From contig CAYYMM010000007.1 of the NCBI GenBank assembly GCA_964472395.1, forward strand, positions 12,534 through 76,533: a stretch of 64,000 bases of DNA. Direction: 5' to 3'. The notes beneath the pieces were generated by a model. That model saw only the letters and a program-made list of their open reading frames with translations. It was not told the origin of the DNA and did no database searches. The stretch's first letter is position 1; each line of letters begins with the position of its first letter. Both the position numbers and the translations under genes were made by a program. This stretch comes from CALFER01 sp964472395. GTDB lineage: Bacteria > CSSED10-310 > CALFER01. Shown one piece after another: positions 7,926-17,387 of the stretch.

Positions 7926-8408
7926 ATGATCACCTTGAAGAGTTTATCTCGCCCGGCAGCGCTTCTCGGCTGGGTCGTCGTTCTCGGCGCATTCTTCGCT
8001 CAGGTCGAAATCCAGATCGAAGGTTCGGCGGGCTGGGCCGCGAATCTGCCCACCTGGCGTATCGACGACTCGTGGCTCAATGCGCTCTGGGGAGGCAAAA
8101 CCATCACGGGATACCATGTCTGGGTCTTCGCCTTCGTCGCTCTCGCGTTTCACCTCCCGGTCTTCATGCTCAGCACCTGGTCCGCGAAACTGGAAGCCCG
8201 GATCATCGGCTCGATCATGGTATTCTGGATTGCGGAAGACTTCCTATGGTTCGTGTTCAACCCCTCATTCGGACTGACTCTCTTCTCCCCCGCTCATGTT
8301 CCATGGCACAAATTCTGGTTCTTCGGGATCCCGATCGATTACATTCTCTCCCTGTTGTTCGGATTTATATTACTCACCTGGTCCTACAGGAAAGGAATTC
8401 CGTCATGA
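7926..8408 (+). CDS. Small polytopic inner-membrane protein
   Basis: 160 residues, family not recognised. Four hydrophobic segments are visible: near residues 10-27, 65-84, 93-113 and 132-152, with aromatic-rich connections (FWIAEDFLWFVFNPSFGL). The stop codon overlaps the start of the next gene as ATGA (8405-8408), so translation is probably coupled to the glycosyltransferase. That suggests a role in the same lipid or envelope step, for example as a membrane partner. Confidence 0.7.
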   Translation: MITLKSLSRPAALLGWVVVLGAFFAQVEIQIEGSAGWAANLPTWRIDDSWLNALWGGKTITGYHVWVFAFVALAFHLPVFMLSTWSAKLEARIIGSIMVFWIAEDFLWFVFNPSFGLTLFSPAHVPWHKFWFFGIPIDYILSLLFGFILLTWSYRKGIPS

Positions 8409-9517
8409 AAATCATGCTGCTGCATGCCTCTGCGGGAGCGGGCCATAAACGCGCGGCTGAAGCACTGGCCTCCGCATTCCGGCTCCTGCGGCCCGATGCG
8501 GAAACCCGAATCTGCGATATCCTCGATTTCACACCCGCGCTTTTCCGTAAAACCTACGCCGACGGATATCTCGATCTGGTCCGTAAAATGCCGGAACTCT
8601 GGGGCTATATCTACAGTCAGACAGATCGGAACGCGCATGTTCCCTGGCGCCGCGAGGTGCGCTCGGTGTTCAATAAAATCAGCACGGTCAAGTTTCAGAA
8701 GTATTACCGTCAATTCGACCCGGATATCGTTGTGTGCACTCATTTCATGCCGCTTCAACTGCTCACCACCGGTGCGCTCCACGAGAATCGCTTCGCGCGG
8801 GTTTTCTGCCAGGTCACCGATTTTGCCGTCCACGCGCTCTGGATCTTCGAAGGAGTCGAAACATACTATGTCGCGATTGAGGAAGCTCGGCGGCACCTGA
8901 TCCGCGCCGGCCAGTCACCGGATCGTGTCAAAGCGCTCGGGATCCCCATCGATCCCGTTTTCGAAACCTGCCTGTCGCGAACCGAAGCACTCACCCGGCT
9001 CGACCTGCCTGCCGATCTGCCCGCCGTTTTGATTCTCAGCGGCGGCTGCGGCATCGGCCCAACGCTCGAACTGATCCGCTCTTTCGAACGCGAAAAACCA
9101 TTCTGCCGGCTGCTCGTCGTCGCCGGCGCAAACGAACAACTCAGACACGACGCCGAAGAACTCGCTGCCCGGATTGAAACTCCCGTGTCCGTATACGGAT
9201 TTGTCCGGAACATCGATGTCATGATGGACGCCTGTGAACTGATCGTCACGAAACCAGGCGGTCTGACCTCTTCGGAAGCACTCGCTAAATCGAAACCGAT
9301 GCTGGTCGTCAACCCGATTCCGGGTCAGGAACAGCGGAATTGCGAAGTGCTGCTCGAATCCGGCGCAGCGGCTCGTCTGTTTGAGGTGGATGATGCCTGT
9401 TATAAAATCCGCACCCTGCTGTCAGACCCGCCGAGGCTGCAGCGTATGAGCCGACACGCACGCGACTTGTCCCGCCCGTCCGCGGCCCGCACGATCGCCG
9501 CCGACATCCTGTCCTGA
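8405..9517 (+). CDS. MGDG synthase-like glycosyltransferase (GT28 family)
   Basis: 370 residues. The N-terminal half has LLHASAGAGHKRAAEALA, the start signature of monogalactosyldiacylglycerol synthase-like enzymes, and VCTHFMPLQLL, CQVTDF. The C-terminal half is a GT-B nucleotide-sugar domain with VLILSGGCGIGPTLEL, VYGFVRNIDVMMDACELIVT and KPGGLTSSEALA. Members add a sugar from UDP-hexose to diacylglycerol, or act like MurG. The acceptor here is likely a membrane lipid. The ATG at 8405 overlaps the preceding membrane-protein stop. The encoded enzyme is probably cytoplasmic and membrane-associated. Confidence 0.85.
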   Translation: MKIMLLHASAGAGHKRAAEALASAFRLLRPDAETRICDILDFTPALFRKTYADGYLDLVRKMPELWGYIYSQTDRNAHVPWRREVRSVFNKISTVKFQKYYRQFDPDIVVCTHFMPLQLLTTGALHENRFARVFCQVTDFAVHALWIFEGVETYYVAIEEARRHLIRAGQSPDRVKALGIPIDPVFETCLSRTEALTRLDLPADLPAVLILSGGCGIGPTLELIRSFEREKPFCRLLVVAGANEQLRHDAEELAARIETPVSVYGFVRNIDVMMDACELIVTKPGGLTSSEALAKSKPMLVVNPIPGQEQRNCEVLLESGAAARLFEVDDACYKIRTLLSDPPRLQRMSRHARDLSRPSAARTIAADILS

Positions 9518-9532
9518 TTGCCCGACGTGCTG

Positions 9533-10102
9533 TCAGATCCGCTTCATGAGCCACGCGAGATTGCGGCTGAGCGTTTTCATCGTTTCGACGCCCTCTTCGT
9601 CCCGTTCCACATCCCCCGGCCCCATTCCGATCGCCATGTTCCAGTAACTGGATCCAACCACAATCATCTGTCCGATCAGGAAGAAATGGTTCATCGTATC
9701 GAACGCGTGCGTCGACCCGGCTCTCCGTACCGCCACGACACCCGCGGCCGGTTTGCGCGCAAACAATTCCCCATTCGCTTTCGCCACCATGCCCGTCCGG
9801 TCGATGAACGCCTTCATCTCGGGGGTCACATCAGCGAAATACGTCGGAGACCCCAGCAGGATCGCATCGGCGGAAACCATCCGCTCGATCCAGTCGTTCA
9901 GATCATCGGTCGCGAGGATGCACCGACGGTCGCGCGTTTCGAAGCATTTTCCGCAGGCGGTGCAGCCATGCAGTGGTTTTCCACCGATCTGAACGATCTC
10001 GGATTCGATCCCCTCTCCCCGGAGTTCCTCGCACACGATCGCCAGCATCCGTGAAGTGTTGCCCGTTCGTTTCGGGCTGCCGTTGAACGCAATGACTTTC
10101 AT
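9533..10102 (-). CDS. Iron-sulfur flavoprotein / NADPH-dependent FMN reductase family
   Basis: 189 residues with a flavodoxin-like fold: FNGSPKRTGNTSRML binds the FMN phosphate and ILLGSPTYFADVTPEMKAFIDRTG lies over the isoalloxazine ring. Cysteines 47, 50, 53 and 61 have the spacing C-x2-C-x2-C-x7-C, the compact motif of the archaeal-type iron-sulfur flavoprotein (Isf), which holds a 4Fe-4S cluster. Such proteins reduce oxygen species or other acceptors in anaerobes, which suggests an anaerobic or microaerobic host. Its ATG follows the stop of the fused permease directly (TAA then ATG), so it is the last gene of the peptide-uptake operon, although a functional link is not obvious. Confidence 0.84.
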   Translation of the reverse strand: MKVIAFNGSPKRTGNTSRMLAIVCEELRGEGIESEIVQIGGKPLHGCTACGKCFETRDRRCILATDDLNDWIERMVSADAILLGSPTYFADVTPEMKAFIDRTGMVAKANGELFARKPAAGVVAVRRAGSTHAFDTMNHFFLIGQMIVVGSSYWNMAIGMGPGDVERDEEGVETMKTLSRNLAWLMKRI

Positions 10103-12151
10103 TTACATCGTCCTTTTCGGATCCAGAGCATCCCGCAAACCATCGCCCAGAAAGTTGAGTCCCATGACGACGAGCATGATTGCGAGCCCTGGGAAGAGGG
10201 TCATGTGGGGACCTTCCCGGAAGTAATCCACACCCGAATTCAGAATCCCGCCCCAACTCGGTGTCGGCGGCTGAACGCCTAGTCCCAGAAATGACAGACC
10301 GGCTTCTGCGAGAATCACGCCCGCCATCCCCAGTGTCGCCTGAACGATAACCGGAGCGCTGATGTTGGGAAGAATGTGTTTAAAAATCAAATGTCCGAAG
10401 GAAGCACCCAGCGATCGCGCGGCCATCACGTAGTCTTCTTCCCGGACAGCCAGCACCTGCCCCCTCGCAAGACGGGCATACCCGACCCAGCCCATCAGGC
10501 ACAGCGCCAGAATCACATTATTGATGTCCGGTCCCATCACGGCCACCAGACCGATCGCCAGCAGAATCCCGGGAAACGCCAGAAGTATATCCACGATCCG
10601 CATGACAAGTTCGTCGACCCAACCGCCTGCAAGCCCCGCGGATACGCCGATCAGAACACCCGATATCATTGAAATGATCGTCACAACGGAGCCGACATAT
10701 ATCGAAATCCGCGCGCCGGCCAGCACCCGGCTGAAAAGGTCTCGTCCCATGTCATCCGTCCCGAACCAGTGTGTCGAATCAGGCTGTTTGAGGCGGTTTT
10801 TCAAAGCTTGCGCCACGGGATCGAGGGGCGTGAGATACGGTCCGATCACGGCAATCAGCAGAAAAACATAGGCGATGACGAGTCCCACAATCGCTGGCCG
10901 GTTCCTTAAAAACCGCCTCCAGCTTCGCGCATCCACTCGCCGCCAGTACCAACCCGCGCCGAATGGCATCAGTCCGATCGCCGCAACGATCAGCCACCGC
11001 AGCCAGACCAGATCAATCCCCGCGATCTTCTTCCAGGTTGAGGAGATCCAACCGATACTCCATGCGCCGGAGCGAAGGATTTCACCGCGCACTCCGGCTG
11101 ATGCCCCGATCACGATCACCGCCGCGATGACCACAACCCAGAGGATTCTTCCCCGGCGAGTCAGGCGCATCGGCATCGCGACCGCCCTGCGGAAAAAGCG
11201 GGACAGAGACGCGAAAAATCCGGTCGATCCGCTCGAATACTGAATGCGCGGATCGAGGATTCCGTAGACCAGATCGGTGAGCAGATTGATGAAGACGTAG
11301 GTGAACGAAATCAGGAGCACACAGCCCTGAACGAGCGGATAATCACGCCCCTGAATCGCCAGGATCAACTCGCGCCCGATGCCGGGCCACGAAAAAATCG
11401 TTTCGGTGATGATCGATCCGCCAAGCAGCGATCCAAACTGGAGCCCGACGATGGTCGTGACCGGAATCAGGGCGTTTCTGAGCGCATGTTTGAGAATGAC
11501 TTTCGCGGGATGAACACCCTTGGCATGTGCCGTCGTAATGTATTGCGCGCGGATGACTTCGAGCAGACTCGAACGAATCATCCGCGTCAGAATCGCGCTC
11601 AGTGCGGTCCCGAGTGTCAACGCCGGCAGAATATACGACGCCGGGGAACTCCTTCCCGAAACCGGCAGCAGATCCAGGCGGATCGAAAACAGCAGGATCA
11701 TCATTGGACCGAGCCAGAAATGCGGGATCGATACACCGAGTAGCGCGAAGAAGCGCGATGCCGTATCGAGAGGTGTGTTCGCTCGGACCGCCGACAGGAT
11801 GCCGAGGGGAAACGCGATCAGAAGTGCGGTCGCAAGGCTGATCAGTGCAAGTTCGAGGGTCGCGGGAAAACGAGCCGCCAGAATCGACACGACGGGTGTC
11901 CTGCGGTGCAGCGAACGTCCGAGATCGCCGCGGGCCAGATTGATGAAAAATTCGACTAGTTGCGTCGAGAGTGGTTTATCGAGTCCCAGATCCTGCCGCA
12001 TCTTCTGCACATCCGCGGGTTGGGCGGTTTCGCCGAGCATAAGCGTGACCGGATCGCCCGGGATGAGATGGATCAGGAAAAACACCAGCAGCGACACGCC
12101 GAGAATGACCGGGATGGTCAGCAAAACACGCCGGATAATGAAGTGGATCAA
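10103..12151 (-). CDS. Fused oligopeptide ABC permease, DppB-DppC
   Basis: 682 residues, twice the normal subunit size. Residues 1 to about 310 are a DppB/OppB-type permease (N-terminal RRVLLTIPVILGVSLLVFFL, PGDPV, and the EAA-type loop ITTAHAKGVHPAKVILKHALRN). After a linker with three extra hydrophobic segments, residues about 415-682 are a DppC/OppC permease (HWFGTDDMGRDLFSRVLAGA, YVMAARSLGASFGHLIFKHI). The two subunits of a peptide importer are thus one chain in the inner membrane. The start is TTG at 12151, supported by AAGGA five bases before it and by the binding-protein stop one base upstream. No DppD/DppF ATPase is encoded here, so those must come from another locus. Confidence 0.9.
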   Translation of the reverse strand: MIHFIIRRVLLTIPVILGVSLLVFFLIHLIPGDPVTLMLGETAQPADVQKMRQDLGLDKPLSTQLVEFFINLARGDLGRSLHRRTPVVSILAARFPATLELALISLATALLIAFPLGILSAVRANTPLDTASRFFALLGVSIPHFWLGPMMILLFSIRLDLLPVSGRSSPASYILPALTLGTALSAILTRMIRSSLLEVIRAQYITTAHAKGVHPAKVILKHALRNALIPVTTIVGLQFGSLLGGSIITETIFSWPGIGRELILAIQGRDYPLVQGCVLLISFTYVFINLLTDLVYGILDPRIQYSSGSTGFFASLSRFFRRAVAMPMRLTRRGRILWVVVIAAVIVIGASAGVRGEILRSGAWSIGWISSTWKKIAGIDLVWLRWLIVAAIGLMPFGAGWYWRRVDARSWRRFLRNRPAIVGLVIAYVFLLIAVIGPYLTPLDPVAQALKNRLKQPDSTHWFGTDDMGRDLFSRVLAGARISIYVGSVVTIISMISGVLIGVSAGLAGGWVDELVMRIVDILLAFPGILLAIGLVAVMGPDINNVILALCLMGWVGYARLARGQVLAVREEDYVMAARSLGASFGHLIFKHILPNISAPVIVQATLGMAGVILAEAGLSFLGLGVQPPTPSWGGILNSGVDYFREGPHMTLFPGLAIMLVVMGLNFLGDGLRDALDPKRTM

Positions 12152-12152
12152 C

Positions 12153-13727
12153 TCATTCCTTCCGGATCTCGCGACTCACCTTCGCGAACGAATCGAACTC
12201 ACCCGCAGGATACAATTCATATCCCACGATGTTCCGCTTCATCACAGCTATGTTGTGAGTATGCCACAAACTGATGCACGGGAGTTCCTCTGCGATCAGC
12301 CGCTGCGCCTCACGGTAAATCCCGGCACGCTTGCCGGTATCGAGTTCGGTTCGGCCCTCGACGAGCAACCTATCGAGCGGTTCGGATTTGAACCAGCCCC
12401 GATTCCTGCCATTCGGCGGGACGTTGTCGGAATGATAGATGCTGAACAGAATGTCCGGATCGGTCACGCCGACCCAGCTCAGCACGTACGTTTCGAAGTT
12501 GCCCTTGACGATATCATCGTAGAATGTCCCCCATTCGAGTGACTGGATCTCCATCTGCACACCCGCTTCGGCCCATTGCGCCTGAATCACCTCCGCCAAT
12601 CGCTGACTCTGTTTGTTCTGGGGGCATTTGAATTTGATCCTGAGCCGCACGCCGTCATCGCCCGCGGTCAAACCGGCCTCGCCAAGCAACGCACGGGCCC
12701 CCTCCGGATCGTACGGAATCTGATCGATGTCGGGATTGTACGCCCAGTGCCCCCGCGGAATCACACCCGTCGCTTTTGACGCCAGCCCGCCCAGCAAGTG
12801 TTCGATCAGGGAATCCCGATTGAGCGCCATCGCGAGCGCTTTCCGCACCCGCACATCCCGCAGCGGCGTGTCCATCCGGAAATTGAATCCGATGTAATAA
12901 TACGACGTCCCCGGCCCGGTCATGACCTTGAGCGTCTCGATGCGGTTGAGGCGTTCCAGCGAATCGATCGGGACGTTGTTCTGCAGAAAATCGAGATCGC
13001 CCTTTTCGAGTTCCATCGTGCGGATCGTGTCGTCCGGAATGATCCGGAACCGGATACCGGTGAGCCCCGGTGTGCCCTCGAAATAGGAGTCGAACCGAGC
13101 CAGCCGGATCTCATCGTCCCCTTCACGGCTCTCGAAGCGAAACGGTCCCGTCCCGATTGGCAGAATTCCATGCCCGTCATCCGGTTTCTCAATTTCCGAT
13201 CTGGGCAGGATCCCCATCACCATGTTGATCAGAAACGGCGCGAACGGTTCACGTGTCTGGAACACGATCGTATACTCATCTTCGACAGTGATCGAACTGA
13301 GCTTCTCATAGGCGGATTTTTTGGGCGATGCGAGCGCGTCGTTCAGGATCGAATCGAAGGTCGCTTTGACATCATACGCAGTCAGAGTCTCACCGTTGTG
13401 AAACTGCACGTTCTTCTTCAGAAAAAAGCGGTACGTCGTGTTGTTGACGATGTCCCACTTTTCGGCCAGGTCGCCCACGAGATTCGAGTCGACGGTTTTT
13501 TTGACGAGCGAATTGTAGAGGAGTTGCTGAACGCGGGCCGACGAGACATCCGTTCCGAGCCGGGGATCCAGACTTTGAGGCGCGGATCCGAGGCCGATCA
13601 CGATGCCGGTATCTGACGAGTCGAACGCCACGGGAGCTGGACGTCCGCCACATCCCCAATACGCCACACAGAGTGCCAGAGCGCAAACCAGCGTGCCTTT
13701 TTTGTAACCTGTCGATCGTTCTTTCAT
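12153..13727 (-). CDS. Peptide ABC transporter substrate-binding protein (SBP family 5)
   Basis: 524 residues. A signal region of about 30 residues ends AYWGCGG, a loose lipobox, so the mature protein is probably a lipid-anchored periplasmic binding protein. Family 5 features are GSAPQSLDPRLGTDVSSARV, FFLKKNVQFHNGETLTAYDV, PIGTGPFRFES, a conserved RVRKALAMALNRDSLI and EWGTFYDDI. It binds oligopeptides, nickel chelates or similar ligands and hands them to the fused permease immediately downstream. The ATG at 13727 is chosen because it opens the signal sequence; the longer frame to 13781 would put residues before it. Confidence 0.9.
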   Translation of the reverse strand: MKERSTGYKKGTLVCALALCVAYWGCGGRPAPVAFDSSDTGIVIGLGSAPQSLDPRLGTDVSSARVQQLLYNSLVKKTVDSNLVGDLAEKWDIVNNTTYRFFLKKNVQFHNGETLTAYDVKATFDSILNDALASPKKSAYEKLSSITVEDEYTIVFQTREPFAPFLINMVMGILPRSEIEKPDDGHGILPIGTGPFRFESREGDDEIRLARFDSYFEGTPGLTGIRFRIIPDDTIRTMELEKGDLDFLQNNVPIDSLERLNRIETLKVMTGPGTSYYYIGFNFRMDTPLRDVRVRKALAMALNRDSLIEHLLGGLASKATGVIPRGHWAYNPDIDQIPYDPEGARALLGEAGLTAGDDGVRLRIKFKCPQNKQSQRLAEVIQAQWAEAGVQMEIQSLEWGTFYDDIVKGNFETYVLSWVGVTDPDILFSIYHSDNVPPNGRNRGWFKSEPLDRLLVEGRTELDTGKRAGIYREAQRLIAEELPCISLWHTHNIAVMKRNIVGYELYPAGEFDSFAKVSREIRKE

Positions 13728-13790
13728 CTCAGAACCCCCGGCGGTCAAGTATACCGGGATCGGTCGTCCGGATAAAGACATTTCAGGATT

Positions 13791-15032
13791 CTAGTTCTTA
13801 TAAGCAAGGAGTTCGATATCCGCCCGAAGGAATCCCAGCCACATACGCGCGGTGTATTTGTTGACAGCTAATCGTGCCAATCCGAGCCTTCGCATCCATT
13901 CGATGCTTCGACCCAGTCGCCGACTCCCGACCATCTCCTCCGTCGCCTCGCGGAACGGAACTGTCTCATCGATCCGAAACCCCTCATCATGCAACCGTCT
14001 TCTCAACCCCCAATAGGTCGGGATCCGGTACAACTCGTATGTCGAACTCGTTTTCTTCCACCGGGTCACCCACCACTTCGCCATGGCGCGCGGCATCAGA
14101 GCGATTCCGGGCAAACCATAGTGAGGTTCTCGCCGGATGGTCCCGATCGACAACCGGTTAGGCACTGAGATGTAGAAAAAGCCACCCGGCCGCAGTACCC
14201 GACGGATCTCGTTCAGAATCAATCCGGGCTCCGGAACATGCTCGAACACATCCGCCATGATCACGCCGTCCAGCCGCCCCGACCGGAACGGCAGCGAATA
14301 CCCGCTCCCCCTCACCAGGCGCACATCGGCGCTCTCCCCCACGGCCCGCAACCGGCTCAACTCGATCGAAACCGCGTCGGGTTCCAATCCGATGACGCGA
14401 GCGCCCGAGAATGCGTAGCCGCAGGTCGCTCCACCCGTCGCACAACCGAGATCCAGGATGAGCCGATTCTCAAAGTCAGTCGATTCAGCGATCCATGTCG
14501 CAATCCGTCGGCCTCGAGCTACGCCGAGAAGATTAAAGTTCTTGTTGTCGATGTAGGACCTGGACAATGGGTTGAGGTGCTTCGAGTCCAGCACTTTTAG
14601 ATACTCTGAGCCAGCGAGACGATCCAGAATGAAGCGATCGACGTGAGCGCCCCATAACCGGGTCTCTGTGCGCATGTCGAACAGACCGGCTTCGATCCGG
14701 TACCGCGCATCGTTTTTATAATCGATTCGCGATTCCAATTCGAGACTGACCGGCGACCTCCCCGCAGCCTCCCAGATCGCACGCTCGCCATCAATCCGCA
14801 CGGCTGACTCGGCATCCCACCCGTCTACCGGAGGCTCCGTGTGCCAGCACCACAAACTCTTATTGATCGAATGGAGCGGACTGATCCGGATATACAGTTT
14901 GAGACGGGCGTGAACGGGGATCGGGACAGGCGGAAGGCGCAGGGCGATCCGGGCACCGATGAAATCCGATAGCGTCAGATCGGTATCGGGACCGGGGGAT
15001 TGCAAGTCGAGAGTGATGAGATCAGATGACAT
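13791..15032 (-). CDS. SAM-dependent methyltransferase with N-terminal beta domain
   Basis: 413 residues. The C-terminal two thirds is a class I methyltransferase: motif I is LILDLGCATGGATCGYAF, the acidic strand end GLEPD binds the SAM ribose, then DGVIMADVFEHVPEPG and LRPGGFFYISVPN. Residues 1 to about 150 look like a beta-sandwich of the kind attached to O-antigen export or glycan-modifying proteins. The substrate may be a polysaccharide or polyprenyl-linked molecule. I place the start at 15032 behind AAGGCGG; an in-frame start at 15122 is possible. It is divergent from the proteasome-like genes, with about 200 bases between. Confidence 0.78.
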   Translation of the reverse strand: MSSDLITLDLQSPGPDTDLTLSDFIGARIALRLPPVPIPVHARLKLYIRISPLHSINKSLWCWHTEPPVDGWDAESAVRIDGERAIWEAAGRSPVSLELESRIDYKNDARYRIEAGLFDMRTETRLWGAHVDRFILDRLAGSEYLKVLDSKHLNPLSRSYIDNKNFNLLGVARGRRIATWIAESTDFENRLILDLGCATGGATCGYAFSGARVIGLEPDAVSIELSRLRAVGESADVRLVRGSGYSLPFRSGRLDGVIMADVFEHVPEPGLILNEIRRVLRPGGFFYISVPNRLSIGTIRREPHYGLPGIALMPRAMAKWWVTRWKKTSSTYELYRIPTYWGLRRRLHDEGFRIDETVPFREATEEMVGSRRLGRSIEWMRRLGLARLAVNKYTARMWLGFLRADIELLAYKN

Positions 15033-15239
15033 CGAGCCGCCTTGGGAGGAGTCCTGCTTCGGATGAACCAGCTGCAATCTAAACAGGAGATTAATTATAG
15101 ACACGGCTTTTTCGCACTGCAAGCGATCGGTTTTTTGATGCGCCGGAGCGGCGATTGTGATAGTGTTTGGCTCCGTTCGGAAACCCCGGACAGTTCCCTG
15201 AGTTGAATCTCATCGCATCAGACTCTACGAGGAGGCATC

Positions 15240-16325
15240 ATGGCAGTCGTAACCGCTCTCCAATTCAGTCCCGTTTCCGGGGCGATGATCTGTGACGAAG
15301 AATATTGGTATCTCCGGCGCAGACGCTCTTATTTCACCGATAACATCCGAAACCTGATCCCGGAAGACGTCGCAGAAGCGCTGGGTATCGAAGCAGCATA
15401 CGGCGGATACGGACATCCCGGTTTCCACGAGGAAGTGATCCGTCGGACGCGCGAGAAGATCACGAAGATCTTCCAGGAATCAACGGGTGACAAAGCTGCC
15501 GGGCAACTCGGCGATATCGAAAACATCGCGATGATCGTGCGCCAGGCGATGCAGGATACGCGACGCCGCAAGGTCGATGACATGCTGAAATACCTCTACG
15601 GATTCAACATGGACGAACTGAACCAAGGCGTCTTCGAAGAGAACGGCACGAAGTACGACATCAAACAGGAAAATGTCGTGACGGACGCCAAGAAGATCGT
15701 CACCTACGAGAAGAAAACCGGGTTGACCGATCCGATCTTCAAAAACAAGGCTGTCGTGATCGGTTATGATCGGTCCTTTGGATATCGTGGATTCCACGTG
15801 AACGCTGAAAACACAGTATGTTCGCTGATCTCGGGAGGCTTCGAAGCCATCGGAGCCGGTCTGTACGGCGCTGGCGTCGAATTCTCGCGAATCATGAACC
15901 GCCTGACGTTGGATGAGCGCCGCAACGGGTTCGACCGTGTCTGGGGAGTCATCGCCCTGATCGAAGCGACCCTGAAGGCGTACGATCATTTCCACGAAGT
16001 CGGCGGCGGACTCAATTTCATCTATATCAACGGCGAAGCCTCCTCCCCTGCCGATCGCTATATCGAACTCCACGACAACATCACACGGCTCGCACACGAA
16101 ATGGTCAAAGCCGCTCAGTATTCTCTCGTTGGCTACGCGCAGATCTACCCCCTCATCAACGACTTGATTTTCAATCGTGCGGATCGTCGGAAGGTCGAGA
16201 AGAAATTTTTCCAGAGTGTGAAGGACCAGAAATCACTGAACAAACTCCTCCGAGGCTACAAGTTTCATCCGTATCCGCCCGCGCCGGCTCAAAAAGAAAC
16301 CAAAACCACCGGAACGGCATCATAA
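15240..16325 (+). CDS. Proteasome-like Ntn-hydrolase homologue, predicted inactive subunit (A)
   Basis: 361 residues, not a named family that I recognise. The order matches proteasome beta subunits: an N-terminal hairpin VTALQFSPVSGAMICDE, a second pair ending YGGYGHPG with its helix, an added helical insertion (about residues 85-165), then VVIGYD, FHVNAENT, FEAIGAGLYGAG and a long helix before GGGLNFIYING. Relative to the next gene, position 2 is Ala instead of Thr, the Lys is Asn35 (TDNIRN), GSG has become GAG (205-207) and the later Asp is Glu253. Asp19 remains. It is therefore probably a non-catalytic partner. GAGGAGG lies just before the ATG. A weak promoter (TTGATG, 18 bases, GATAGT near 15135-15165) may drive the unit. 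Confidence 0.68.
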   Translation: MAVVTALQFSPVSGAMICDEEYWYLRRRRSYFTDNIRNLIPEDVAEALGIEAAYGGYGHPGFHEEVIRRTREKITKIFQESTGDKAAGQLGDIENIAMIVRQAMQDTRRRKVDDMLKYLYGFNMDELNQGVFEENGTKYDIKQENVVTDAKKIVTYEKKTGLTDPIFKNKAVVIGYDRSFGYRGFHVNAENTVCSLISGGFEAIGAGLYGAGVEFSRIMNRLTLDERRNGFDRVWGVIALIEATLKAYDHFHEVGGGLNFIYINGEASSPADRYIELHDNITRLAHEMVKAAQYSLVGYAQIYPLINDLIFNRADRRKVEKKFFQSVKDQKSLNKLLRGYKFHPYPPAPAQKETKTTGTAS

Positions 16326-16337
16326 GGAGACTTTGAC

Positions 16338-17387
16338 ATGACATCCATCAACGCAATTCGATTCAATGAGTTCTCCGGTGCCATGGTGTGTGACGAGCAA
16401 CGCGGATGGAATCCGGAAAACATGATCATCAACTCTGCCGATAAGATTAAACCGGTCATTCCCGAAGACATCGTCCGGGAACAGGGCATCGTGGCCTGCT
16501 ACGGCAACACAGGAACATCGACGATCGGTGACGAATTGAAATTCAACATCCGCAAGCGTGTCCGCCTGGAATACGACGGACTTAAAAAGAAGAAGGACAA
16601 GACGCCCGAAAAGTTCATCACGATGGAGGAACTCGCGAAATGGGCGTTCGAAGCACAAACGAAACTCAAACGCGACCATATCAATCAGACGATCGAGGGA
16701 CGGTACGGGTTCTCGGTCAATGATTTCATCCGGGGGTATTACGAAGCGGACGGCAAGAAGATCGAAATCAAGGACAAGGCCGTGATCAGTGCGATTCAGG
16801 ATGCAATCACATGGAGCACTCGATCGGGCGAAATGACGTCGGTCTTCCTGAACGCCGGTATCATCGCAGGATTTGATCCCCAGCAGGGGTTCCGCATCTT
16901 CAGCCTGTCCATGATCGAATACGGCTATCACCCGGTTCAGGAGATTTTTCTGTGCGACGGATCCGGCCGTGACATGGCTTCGGTGTACATGACCGAATAC
17001 AGCAATCGCAAGACGGTGCCGGAACGCCGAGGTGCGATCGACCGCGTCGAGGGGCTCTTCGAGATGATTCTGGCAGTCAACGCCGCCTGCCGCCATGACA
17101 TCGGCTGCGAAGGATATCTCAATATCATGCTGTTCGACGGCCACGAGCCGAATGAAAAGAGATTGAGGACGATCAACGACGACCGGTCCAAACTCGCGGC
17201 CGAAATCGTCCACGCATGGGAAGCCCGGTTCCTCAACCGGAAAATCGCCTGCGACCTTCTGGATGAACTGATGTGGGGCGGTGGCACGTGGGAGACAGTC
17301 GACGAGAAGTTCTGCAAGGCATCGACCCACTATGAAGCAATGCTCGACTTTCTTCGAGGTTACCCCGAAGGCGGAGTCGCGTGCTGA
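16338..17387 (+). CDS. Proteasome-like Ntn-hydrolase homologue, predicted active subunit (B)
   Basis: 349 residues, paralogous to the preceding protein throughout (for example SGAMVCDEQ, VIPEDIV, AGFDPQQGFRIF). After removal of Met1, expected before Thr, Thr2 would be an N-terminal nucleophile, as in HslV. Downstream are Asp19 (Asp17 equivalent), Lys36 in ADKIK (Lys33 equivalent), CYGNTGTSTIGDEL matching the G-x-x-A-D turn and first helix, GSG at 208-210 (Ser129) and Asp254 in CRHDIGCEG (Asp166). Cys257 may stand at the Ser169 position. A helical insertion of about 60 residues separates the halves. Length exceeds HslV (~175) and Anbu (~240). AAGGAG overlaps the stop of subunit A. Peptidase activity and ring assembly are inferred. 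Confidence 0.7.
   Translation: MTSINAIRFNEFSGAMVCDEQRGWNPENMIINSADKIKPVIPEDIVREQGIVACYGNTGTSTIGDELKFNIRKRVRLEYDGLKKKKDKTPEKFITMEELAKWAFEAQTKLKRDHINQTIEGRYGFSVNDFIRGYYEADGKKIEIKDKAVISAIQDAITWSTRSGEMTSVFLNAGIIAGFDPQQGFRIFSLSMIEYGYHPVQEIFLCDGSGRDMASVYMTEYSNRKTVPERRGAIDRVEGLFEMILAVNAACRHDIGCEGYLNIMLFDGHEPNEKRLRTINDDRSKLAAEIVHAWEARFLNRKIACDLLDELMWGGGTWETVDEKFCKASTHYEAMLDFLRGYPEGGVAC

Noticed and set aside
15240..17387. Direct assignment of the pair as HslV or Anbu
   Set aside because: Lengths, the middle insertion and the lack of HslU or the Anbu neighbours do not fit; only the fold class is proposed.
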